NCBI GenBank assembly: GCA_022701475.1
Contig: JAKOOI010000193.1
Coordinates: 1 to 6,499 of the forward strand
Length of the DNA: 6,499 nucleotides
Direction: 5' to 3'
Source of the DNA: Weeksellaceae bacterium
Lineage (GTDB): Bacteria; Bacteroidota; Bacteroidia; Flavobacteriales; Weeksellaceae
Positions 1 to 5,673 of the stretch are shown one piece after another. A program made the position numbers and the translations under genes. The notes beneath the pieces are model-generated. The model was given only the letters and a program-made list of their open reading frames with translations. It ran no database searches and was not told the DNA's origin. Every line of letters starts with the position of its first letter. The first letter of the stretch is position 1.

Positions 1-170
1 ATCAGGGAACGGTGCTGGCTGACCTTCCGGTAAGTTATCTGGAATGGTTCCAACGGCAGGGAATGCCGAAAGGAAAACTGGGAATGCAGCTGGCCACGGT
101 ATATGAAATAAAACTCAATGGCCTGACGGATTTGCTGATTCCTATCCGCATATCCGTCAGAAACGGATGA
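1..170 (+). CDS. DUF3820 family protein, C-terminal part (5' end outside window)
   Basis: The reading frame is open from the window edge, with its first full codon at position 3, and ends at TGA 168-170, giving 55 visible residues. The protein reads GTVLADLPVSYLEWF, then GMPKGKLG, then YEIKLNGLTDLLIPIR. This matches my memory of the DUF3820 family, which Pfam describes as a putative quorum-sensing-regulated virulence factor. Members are small, roughly 70 residues, so only about 15 N-terminal residues should be missing, probably including the family's MPFGKYKG-type start. The biochemical function is not established, and the virulence label should not be carried over to this organism. There is no signal peptide or membrane segment in the visible part. 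The gene converges on uvrB and shares the hairpin at 221-250 as its likely terminator. Family assignment is fairly sure; role is unknown. Confidence 0.8.
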   Translation, partial: QGTVLADLPVSYLEWFQRQGMPKGKLGMQLATVYEIKLNGLTDLLIPIRISVRNG

Positions 171-220
171 ACCGGAGGTTCTTTAGTAAAACCTTACCGG
201 AATTCTTAATTACATAACGA

Positions 221-250
221 AAAAGAGACTGTCTACAAACAGTCTCTTTT
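221..250. terminator. Bidirectional intrinsic terminator between DUF3820 gene and uvrB
   Basis: AAAAGAGACTG (221-231) pairs perfectly with CAGTCTCTTTT (240-250), an 11-bp stem around an 8-nt loop. The A/T ends of the stem give a run of U at the 3' side whichever strand is transcribed. It sits between two convergent genes, 50 bases after the DUF3820 stop and 3 bases after the uvrB stop, so it can end both transcripts. Confidence 0.85.
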
Positions 251-253
251 GAT

Positions 254-2245
254 TTATCCTTTCAGTGCTGCAATTTCATCTCTCAGCTTGGCAGCTTTGA
301 TAAAATCCAGGTTTTTGGCAGCCATCTCCATCTCTTTCTGCTTTTGGGCAATCGCCTTTTCCATATCTTCAGACGTATAGCTGGCTTTGGCTTCCGCTAC
401 TTTCTGAAGGATTTCCTTCTGGGTATATTTTTCATCCGGGAAGTCCTTGCTTCTTCCTACCAGGGCTTCGGAAATCTTTTTATTCAATGCTACCGGTACC
501 TTGCCGTGTTTTTCATTGTATTCCATCTGCTTGGCCCGCCGGTACTCGGTTTCATCAAGGGTAGCCTGCATGGATTTTGTAATTTTGTCGGCATACATAA
601 TGGCTCTTCCGTTGAGGTTACGGGCAGCCCGGCCAACCGTCTGGATCATGGATCTCCTGCTTCTCAGCATTCCCTCCTTATCGGCATCCAGGATGGCTAC
701 CAGTGAAACTTCCGGTAAGTCAAGCCCCTCTCTTAATAGGTTCACCCCGATCAGTACATCAAAAAGCCCGACCCGGAGGTCCTGCATGATCTGGATCCGC
801 TCTAAGGTTTCCACATCCGAATGGATATACCGGGTCCGGATTCCAAATTTTGTAAAATATTTTGTCAGTTCCTCAGCCATCTTTTTAGTTAGCGTTGTTA
901 CCAGTACCCTTTCATCCAGGTCCGCCCTTTTCTGGATTTCCTCCATCAGGTCATCGATCTGGTTGATGGTAGGACGGATCTCGATCACCGGATCCAGCAG
1001 GCCTGTAGGCCGGATGATCTGCTCGATATAGGCACCTCCTGTTTTTTCCAGTTCATAATCTGCCGGAGTCGCCGAAACATAAATCACCTGGTTCTGGATG
1101 GCTTCAAATTCCTCGAATTTCAGCGGGCGGTTATCCATGGCGGCCGGCAGCCTGAATCCGTATTCTACCAAAGCCTCCTTCCGGCTCCGGTCGCCTCCGT
1201 ACATGGCGTGGACCTGAGGAACGGTAACGTGGCTCTCATCGATCACCATCAGGTAATCTTTAGGGAAATAATCCAGCAGGCAGAACGGCCGGCTTCCCGG
1301 AATCCTTCCGTCCAGATACCGCGAGTAGTTTTCGATTCCGGAGCAGTAGCCCAGTTCCTTGATCATTTCAAGGTCCAGTTCGGTCCTTTCCTGAAGCCTT
1401 TTGGCTTCCAGCGGTTTTTCGACTTCATTAAAAAAGTCCACCTGTTTTACCAGGTCGTCCTGAATATTCCGGATCGCCCCGTTCAGGGTATCTTTCGAAG
1501 TAACAAAAAGGTTGGCCGGATAAATCTGGATCTGCTCAAAGTTGGCTGTTACATTTCCTGAAACCGGGTCAAAGCTCTGGATTTTTTCAATCTCGTCACC
1601 GAAGAACTGGATCCTGACAGCAGTATCGGCATAGGCGGGAAACACGTCGATAACATCGCCTTTTACCCGGAATGTCCCTCTCTGGAATTCATTCAGGGTT
1701 CTGGAGTACAAGGCATTAACCAAAGCATGCAAAAGCGCGGTACGCGTTACTTTTTCGCCAATGGCTATGGAAATTAAAGATTTATGGAATTCCGTAGGGT
1801 TCCCGATACCGTAAATACAGGAAACCGATGCAACAATAAGGACATCCCTTCTTCCGGACAGAAGGCTTGCCGTTGCCGAAAGCCTGAGCTTTTCCACCTC
1901 CTCATTGATGCTGAGATCCTTTTCGATATACGTGCCGCTGGTCGCAATGTAGGCTTCCGGCTGGTAATAGTCATAATAACTTACAAAGTATTCCACGGCG
2001 TTTTCCGGAAAAAATTCTTTGAACTCCATAAAGAGCTGCGCAGCAAGGGTCTTATTGTGGGCCAGCACCAGGGTCGGTTTCTGGACGTTATTGACAACAT
2101 TGGCTACGGTAAAGGTCTTTCCCGAACCGGTGACCCCGAGAAGGGTCTGGTATTTTTCGCCGATCTTAACGCCTTCGGTAAGCTTTTCGATGGCTTGCGG
2201 CTGGTCGCCGGTGGGTTTATATTCTGATTGGATTTTAAACTGCAT
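254..2245 (-). CDS. uvrB: UvrABC system protein B (excision nuclease helicase subunit)
   Basis: UvrB is the damage-verification subunit of bacterial nucleotide excision repair. It is delivered to DNA by UvrA, inserts a beta-hairpin between the strands, and recruits UvrC for dual incision. The protein is 663 residues, the usual length. Visible motifs are Walker A GVTGSGKT (37-44), the tyrosine-rich beta-hairpin region YYDYYQPEAY (90-99), the DESH Walker B box (335-338), SATP (390-393), NLLREGLDLPEV (501-512) and arginine-finger motif VI QTVGRAARN (534-542). A UVR domain (about 625-660) should contact UvrC. No key residue is missing. I chose ATG at 2245 because MQFKIQSEYKPTGDQPQAI is the normal UvrB start. 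The upstream in-frame TTG at 2275 would lie inside the predicted -7 promoter element. The gene is monocistronic, with its own promoter-like sequence and a terminator 3 bases beyond the stop. Confidence 0.98.
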   Translation of the reverse strand: MQFKIQSEYKPTGDQPQAIEKLTEGVKIGEKYQTLLGVTGSGKTFTVANVVNNVQKPTLVLAHNKTLAAQLFMEFKEFFPENAVEYFVSYYDYYQPEAYIATSGTYIEKDLSINEEVEKLRLSATASLLSGRRDVLIVASVSCIYGIGNPTEFHKSLISIAIGEKVTRTALLHALVNALYSRTLNEFQRGTFRVKGDVIDVFPAYADTAVRIQFFGDEIEKIQSFDPVSGNVTANFEQIQIYPANLFVTSKDTLNGAIRNIQDDLVKQVDFFNEVEKPLEAKRLQERTELDLEMIKELGYCSGIENYSRYLDGRIPGSRPFCLLDYFPKDYLMVIDESHVTVPQVHAMYGGDRSRKEALVEYGFRLPAAMDNRPLKFEEFEAIQNQVIYVSATPADYELEKTGGAYIEQIIRPTGLLDPVIEIRPTINQIDDLMEEIQKRADLDERVLVTTLTKKMAEELTKYFTKFGIRTRYIHSDVETLERIQIMQDLRVGLFDVLIGVNLLREGLDLPEVSLVAILDADKEGMLRSRRSMIQTVGRAARNLNGRAIMYADKITKSMQATLDETEYRRAKQMEYNEKHGKVPVALNKKISEALVGRSKDFPDEKYTQKEILQKVAEAKASYTSEDMEKAIAQKQKEMEMAAKNLDFIKAAKLRDEIAALKG

Positions 2246-2272
2246 AGAAAATTGTGATCTTGTCTTATCTAA

Positions 2273-2303
2273 CAAAAATACGAAAGAAATTCCTGATTAG
2301 GAA
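2273..2303 (-). promoter_or_regulatory. Predicted uvrB promoter (Bacteroidota type)
   Basis: On the minus strand, TATTTTTG (2280 down to 2273) fits the Bacteroidota -7 consensus TAnnTTTG exactly. A weak TTC lies about 20 bases further upstream, where the consensus has TTG. Transcription would start near 2267, giving a leader of roughly 20 bases before the ATG at 2245. The -33 match is imperfect, so confidence is moderate. No SOS-type or other operator was recognised nearby. Confidence 0.5.
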
Positions 2304-2330
2304 GCGTATCCTGCCTGAATTGAACCACGT

Positions 2331-2363
2331 ACCTATAAAAATCAGCACCGGGAAGGGTGCTGA
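2331..2363 (-). terminator. Intrinsic terminator of the blaI-M56 operon
   Basis: Read on the minus strand, TCAGCACC (2363-2356) and GGTGCTGA (2349-2342) form an 8-bp GC-rich stem with a 6-nt loop, followed at once by TTTTTAT (2341-2335). It begins 7 bases after the stop codon of the last operon gene and lies before the uvrB promoter region, so it should insulate uvrB from read-through. Confidence 0.85.
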
Positions 2364-2369
2364 CAACAT

Positions 2370-3776
2370 TTACTGAAATGACATGGTTAATGGTATTCTC
2401 ATGGTATAATCTACCGGTTTCCCGTCCTTCTCCGCGGGTTTCCAGACCGTATTTTCATTGGCTCTTTTAAAAGAGGCTAACACTTCAGTATTAAAAAGTT
2501 CATCGGTCCCTGAAACTTTAAGATTTTCCACATTCCCCTCTTCATTAACGGTATAGGAAATATCTGCCCTGACCATTTCCTTTGCTTTTTCAGATCTCAT
2601 TTTTGAACTGTCAAATGAATTTGAGATCCGTGTCCTCAATTCATTCATACCGCCCGGAAACTGCGGGAGCACCATGCTTTCATCCTGTATAACAGAACTC
2701 GTATTCTGTGCCGTGTTCCCGGGTGATTCTGTATTTCTGCCCTCTTTCGGACGGATGGTATCCTGAACCGGTCTTTCTTCGTCAATATCAATACCTTCCG
2801 GGGCTTCAATAAGTTGATCCGAAGATTTGCTTTCATCAGTACCGGATGTCTCTCCGGTATTTTCAGGAACCGGATTTTTCACGGGTCCTGAAAGTCTCTC
2901 CTGCGTTTCCTTACTTATTTTTTCAACCGGATAGGCATAGGTTTTCTGCACAAACAGGCCGAAGGCTATAAGAAGGACCGGGAAGCTGATCAGTTTTTTA
3001 ACGTCAGCCAGTCCGGATTTTCTGGTGTTCATCATAATAAATCGTTTTTTGGTGTTAGTAAAAGTGAATGTATGTGTAAGGTTATAGTTTTGAGCAGAAA
3101 TAATTTCCTGTACAATGAGGTTTTGGTAATCTTTTCTGTTAAATTCGTGTTTCAGTACGGCTTCATCGGCAAGGAATTCATGATTGGTGATTATAGCTTT
3201 TTTATAAAGATAGACAGCGGGGTTGAACCAGGTAAAAATGCTGAAGAGCTCTGCCAGCAGCAGGTCCAGGCTGTGTCTCTGTTCCAGATGGCATTCTTCA
3301 TGCAGGAATATCCTCTGATCAAGAATCCCTTTGGTAAAATAATTTTTTCCCAGATACACCGTATCCCAGAAACTGAACGGCGAAAGGGGCTTCTCTGTAA
3401 GAACCATACGCCGGCCCTGATATGTGATTTCCTGACCCTTCAGCCTCCGGATCTTTATGAAAGATACAGCAGCTTTTGCGAAAAGGATCAGGGTCACCGT
3501 TCCGTAAATCATCCGGATAAGGTCAGCCCGGTCAAAACTTTCCTGCACCGGGCTGAGGTCTATTGCCTTCAGGGTGGTTTCAGCGGTTGTTTTCACGCGG
3601 CTGATCTGCTCCGGAGCTTTTATTGTGACTGAAATAAAAGGAACGGTGTATGAAAAGACAAGCGACAGCAGCAGGTAAAACCTGTTGAACCGGTACATTT
3701 TCTCCTTTGCCAGAACCAGATGATACAATGCGATCAGCAGGGAAGAGCATAATATGATGTTAAGAACGGTTATCAT
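2370..3776 (-). CDS. BlaR1-like M56 membrane metallopeptidase with C-terminal TonB-like domain, second copy
   Basis: A 468-residue predicted inner-membrane zinc peptidase. Hydrophobic segments lie at about 2-22, 33-52, 88-108 and 262-280. The M56 domain carries HEECH (159-163), a canonical HExxH zinc site, and NHEFLADEAVL (198-208), whose E200 aligns with the third zinc ligand of BlaR1. After the last membrane segment comes a hydrophilic linker (about 285-369). A TonB C-terminal-like domain follows, starting at FPGG (373-376) and running to the end. Well-studied BlaR1 senses beta-lactams through a penicillin-binding domain and triggers cleavage of BlaI; that sensor is absent here. The first 284 residues align without gaps to the upstream paralogue, but the linker and C-terminal domain differ greatly. 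The gene starts 29 bases after the paralogue's stop and is the last of the operon. The signal sensed is unknown. The family call is secure; a role in cleaving the neighbouring repressor is inference. Confidence 0.9.
   Translation of the reverse strand: MITVLNIILCSSLLIALYHLVLAKEKMYRFNRFYLLLSLVFSYTVPFISVTIKAPEQISRVKTTAETTLKAIDLSPVQESFDRADLIRMIYGTVTLILFAKAAVSFIKIRRLKGQEITYQGRRMVLTEKPLSPFSFWDTVYLGKNYFTKGILDQRIFLHEECHLEQRHSLDLLLAELFSIFTWFNPAVYLYKKAIITNHEFLADEAVLKHEFNRKDYQNLIVQEIISAQNYNLTHTFTFTNTKKRFIMMNTRKSGLADVKKLISFPVLLIAFGLFVQKTYAYPVEKISKETQERLSGPVKNPVPENTGETSGTDESKSSDQLIEAPEGIDIDEERPVQDTIRPKEGRNTESPGNTAQNTSSVIQDESMVLPQFPGGMNELRTRISNSFDSSKMRSEKAKEMVRADISYTVNEEGNVENLKVSGTDELFNTEVLASFKRANENTVWKPAEKDGKPVDYTMRIPLTMSFQ
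2925..3776 (-). repeat. Diverged tandem duplication, unit 2 (N-terminal half of second M56 gene)
   Basis: This segment encodes residues 1-284 of the second M56 protein and aligns without gaps to 4346-5197. The two start codons are 1421 bases apart, which is the apparent duplication period. Similarity falls sharply 3' of 2925, where the periplasmic linker begins. Confidence 0.8.
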
Positions 3777-3805
3777 TTATCAATTGATTAGGTTATTTTA
3801 TTTAT

Positions 3806-5197
3806 TTACTCGATATGCATGAACAACGGAAGGTTATACCTGCTTTCTACCGGAATTCCGTCTTTTGTGCCGGGTGTCCATTTTTTGTTCTGAAGGACAG
3901 CAAAAGCGGCCCGTGCGATTTCATTGCTGATGGTTTCGTTGTCACCGCTGACGCTGAGCAGCTTTAGGTTGCCTTTCTCGTCTATCGTGATGGAGGCTGA
4001 GGATCTGATCAGTCCCTTCACACCCTTCACATTCCTGGCATTAAAGGCCAGTGAAATTTCTTTTGTCAGAAGATCATATCCGCCCGGAAATTCAGTTGTC
4101 GTTTCGGTACCGGGTTTCATCGGTTCAGAAAAGAAATCTGCACCTGTGTTTTTACCTTCGCGGGGGCGGATGGTATCTGAAATCTTTTCTTCACCCAGCT
4201 GTATTGCAGCTTTTTCTTTTTCAGGTTCTTCCCCATCTGTAATAAAGGACGCTGCAGGTTCTGAAACCTTCTGTGCCGCCATAACGGTTACCGGGTGCTG
4301 AAGGATGCCCGGGATGTTCTTCTGTGTTTCTCTGATCATCCTTTCAACCGGGCGGGCATATGTTTTCTGAACAAAAATACCGGACATCAGAAGGAGCAGG
4401 ATAAGGGTTACAGCCCTTTTGATGACCATAAAACGCGATTTCTTACGGTTCATCATAAGAAACCGCTTTTTAGTGTTTTTAAAATGAAATGTATGCGTAA
4501 GGTTATAGTTTTGAGTGGAAATAATTTCCTGTAAAATAAGGTTCTGGTAATCTTTCGGATGAAAATCATGTTCCAGCACCGCTTCATCAGCCAGAAATTC
4601 ATGGTTGGTTATAATAGCCCTTTTGTAAAGGTAGACGGCAGGATTGAACCAGGTAAAGATCCTGAAGAGTTCCGCCAGCAACAGGTCCAGGCTGTGCCGC
4701 TGTTTCAGGTGGCATTCCTCATGCAGAAAGATCCTGGGATCAAGCATTCCGTCTGCAAAGTAATTTTTCCCTACATAAAGCGTACTTAAGAAGCTAAAGG
4801 GTGAAAGGGACTGCTCTGTAAGCAGGATATTCCGTCCCTGATAAATGATCTTGCTTCCTTCCAGCTTTATGATTTTAAAAAAGGATATAACGGCTTTTGT
4901 AAAAATGACCAGCGTCACCGTTCCATAAATAATCCAGATAAAATCAACCCAGCTAAAACGTTCATAGCCCGGGCTGAGATACAAGGGTTTCAGCGTAGTC
5001 TCAGCAGCTGTTTTAATGCGTTTTATCTGCTCCGGAGCCTTTGCCGTAACTGAAATAAAGGGCACCGTATACGAAAGAAGGATCGATAGCAGCAGGTAAA
5101 ACCTGTTGAACCGGTACATTTTCTCCTTTTCCAGAAGCAGATGATAAAATGCAATCAGCAAGGAGGAACACAATATGATATTAAGAACGGTGATCAT
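3806..5197 (-). CDS. BlaR1-like M56 membrane metallopeptidase with C-terminal TonB-like domain, first copy
   Basis: A 463-residue paralogue of the gene downstream, with the same architecture. Hydrophobic segments lie at about 2-22, 33-52, 86-108 and 261-278. The zinc motif HEECH is at 159-163 and the ligand-bearing NHEFLADEAVL at 198-208. A charged periplasmic linker (about 285-367) leads to a TonB-like C-terminal domain starting at FPGG (370-373). Its ATG overlaps the blaI TGA in ATGA (5197-5194), which implies translational coupling and makes this copy the direct partner of the repressor. By hand count residues 1-250 are 76% identical to the second copy, rising to 86% over 151-250. Both linkers keep the island DTIRP-[KR]-EG-[KR]-NT (341-351 here). 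There is no penicillin-binding domain. By analogy with BlaR1/MecR1 it probably transmits an envelope signal that ends in repressor cleavage; this is inferred, and the stimulus is unknown. Confidence 0.9.
   Translation of the reverse strand: MITVLNIILCSSLLIAFYHLLLEKEKMYRFNRFYLLLSILLSYTVPFISVTAKAPEQIKRIKTAAETTLKPLYLSPGYERFSWVDFIWIIYGTVTLVIFTKAVISFFKIIKLEGSKIIYQGRNILLTEQSLSPFSFLSTLYVGKNYFADGMLDPRIFLHEECHLKQRHSLDLLLAELFRIFTWFNPAVYLYKRAIITNHEFLADEAVLEHDFHPKDYQNLILQEIISTQNYNLTHTFHFKNTKKRFLMMNRKKSRFMVIKRAVTLILLLLMSGIFVQKTYARPVERMIRETQKNIPGILQHPVTVMAAQKVSEPAASFITDGEEPEKEKAAIQLGEEKISDTIRPREGKNTGADFFSEPMKPGTETTTEFPGGYDLLTKEISLAFNARNVKGVKGLIRSSASITIDEKGNLKLLSVSGDNETISNEIARAAFAVLQNKKWTPGTKDGIPVESRYNLPLFMHIE
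4346..5197 (-). repeat. Diverged tandem duplication, unit 1 (N-terminal half of first M56 gene)
   Basis: This is the partner of 2925-3776. Positions 5088-5129 are identical to 3667-3708 over 42 bases, the longest perfect match I found between the copies. Elsewhere, for example around the HEECH codons, synonymous differences are common. Confidence 0.8.
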
Positions 5198-5568
5198 TTT
5201 TCATCAATTTGCCGGTCGATAATTTCACGGAGTTCTTTCAGCTGTTTCTGGGACAGTTTAGCATTGGAAGTGAAAAAGGAAGCAAACTGGGTAACGGAAC
5301 TGTTGAAAAAACGGTCAATCATGGAAGACATCTCTTCCTTGAAATATTCACCTTTTGCTACCTTGGGATAGTATTCGCGCGAATTTCCATACAGGGTGTA
5401 GCCCACCAGGTCCTTGTTCTGCATTCTTTTAAGAAGTGTAGCAATAGTAGTGGTGGCAGGCTTCGGATCCGGATAGGCTTCAAGGATATCTTTCATAAAC
5501 ACTTTTCCTTGTGCCCAGATAATTTCCATGAGGTCCTTTTCCGAATCGGTAAGTTTCATTTCTTTCAT
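5194..5568 (-). CDS. BlaI/MecI/CopY-family transcriptional repressor
   Basis: A 124-residue protein of normal family length. It begins MKEMKLTDSEKDLMEIIWAQGK and continues with PATTTIATLLKRMQNKDLVGY (37-57), the winged-helix DNA-recognition region typical of BlaI/MecI. The C-terminal part (about 75-124) is the predicted helical dimerisation region. In staphylococcal BlaI the peptidase-dependent cleavage falls near N101-F102; the region SVTQFASFF (91-99) lies close to that position, but no site can be assigned by eye. A second ATG at codon 4 (5559) is an equally plausible start, giving 121 residues, because neither has a clear Shine-Dalgarno sequence. The stop overlaps the start of the first M56 gene by four bases. 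Two TACA/TGTA dyads upstream suggest autoregulation. No beta-lactamase gene is nearby, so I give no blaI symbol. Confidence 0.93.
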   Translation of the reverse strand: MKEMKLTDSEKDLMEIIWAQGKVFMKDILEAYPDPKPATTTIATLLKRMQNKDLVGYTLYGNSREYYPKVAKGEYFKEEMSSMIDRFFNSSVTQFASFFTSNAKLSQKQLKELREIIDRQIDEK

Positions 5569-5572
5569 TCTC

Positions 5573-5584
5573 TACAATTATGTA
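5573..5584. promoter_or_regulatory. Putative second repressor half-site pair (O2)
   Basis: TACA-ATTA-TGTA is a dyad of BlaI/MecI-type half-sites with a 4-base instead of a 2-base spacer. Its centre is 19 bases from the centre of the stronger dyad, close to two helical turns. It lies in the predicted repressor leader, ending 4 bases before the ATG at 5568. The spacing difference makes it less certain than the dyad at 5591-5604. Confidence 0.45.
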
Positions 5585-5590
5585 TTTGTT

Positions 5591-5604
5591 TCTACAAATG
5601 TAGA
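5591..5604. promoter_or_regulatory. BlaI/MecI-type operator dyad (O1)
   Basis: TCTACA-AA-TGTAGA is an inverted repeat with 6-base perfect arms containing the TACAnnTGTA core known for BlaI/MecI operators. Its minus strand contains TACATTTG, the predicted -7 element of the repressor operon, so a bound repressor would cover the polymerase contact. It is the best candidate for autoregulation of the operon. Confidence 0.75.
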
Positions 5605-5625
5605 ATAAAAATCTGTACCTGCAAA
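5595..5625 (-). promoter_or_regulatory. Predicted promoter of the blaI-M56 operon
   Basis: On the minus strand, TTTG (5625-5622) is followed after 19 bases by TACATTTG (5602-5595). This is an exact fit to the Bacteroidota promoter TTG-N(about 19)-TAnnTTTG. Transcription should start near 5589, giving a leader of about 20 bases. The -7 element is embedded in the O1 dyad. Confidence 0.7.
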
Positions 5626-5673
5626 TTTTTATGGCATTATTTTTCCTCTTTATTGTAAACCAAATTATTATAT

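Noticed and set aside
447..1031. Open frame of 194 codons on the plus strand
   Set aside because: It lies wholly antisense to uvrB, shows no family features, and its composition (Ser/Arg/Ile rich) is that of a shadow of the real gene.
2246..2275. Longer uvrB form starting at TTG 2275 (10 extra residues)
   Set aside because: The extra residues are not part of the normal UvrB start, and the TTG lies inside the TATTTTTG -7 element, so it would be upstream of the predicted transcription start.
3072..3632. Open frame of 186 codons on the plus strand
   Set aside because: It is antisense to the catalytic region of the second M56 gene. A similar antisense frame recurs in the first copy only because the genes are paralogous.
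3779..3788. Palindrome ATCAATTGAT between the two M56 genes
   Set aside because: It is short and A/T-rich, lacks the TACA/TGTA half-sites, and is better explained as part of the possible blaI-end remnant than as an operator or terminator.
2370..5568. Beta-lactam resistance cassette
   Set aside because: The repressor and peptidase families fit, but there is no beta-lactamase or penicillin-binding protein gene and neither peptidase has a penicillin-binding sensor domain.
5209..5658. Open frame of 149 codons on the plus strand
   Set aside because: It is antisense to the repressor and runs through the operator region; no recognisable protein features.
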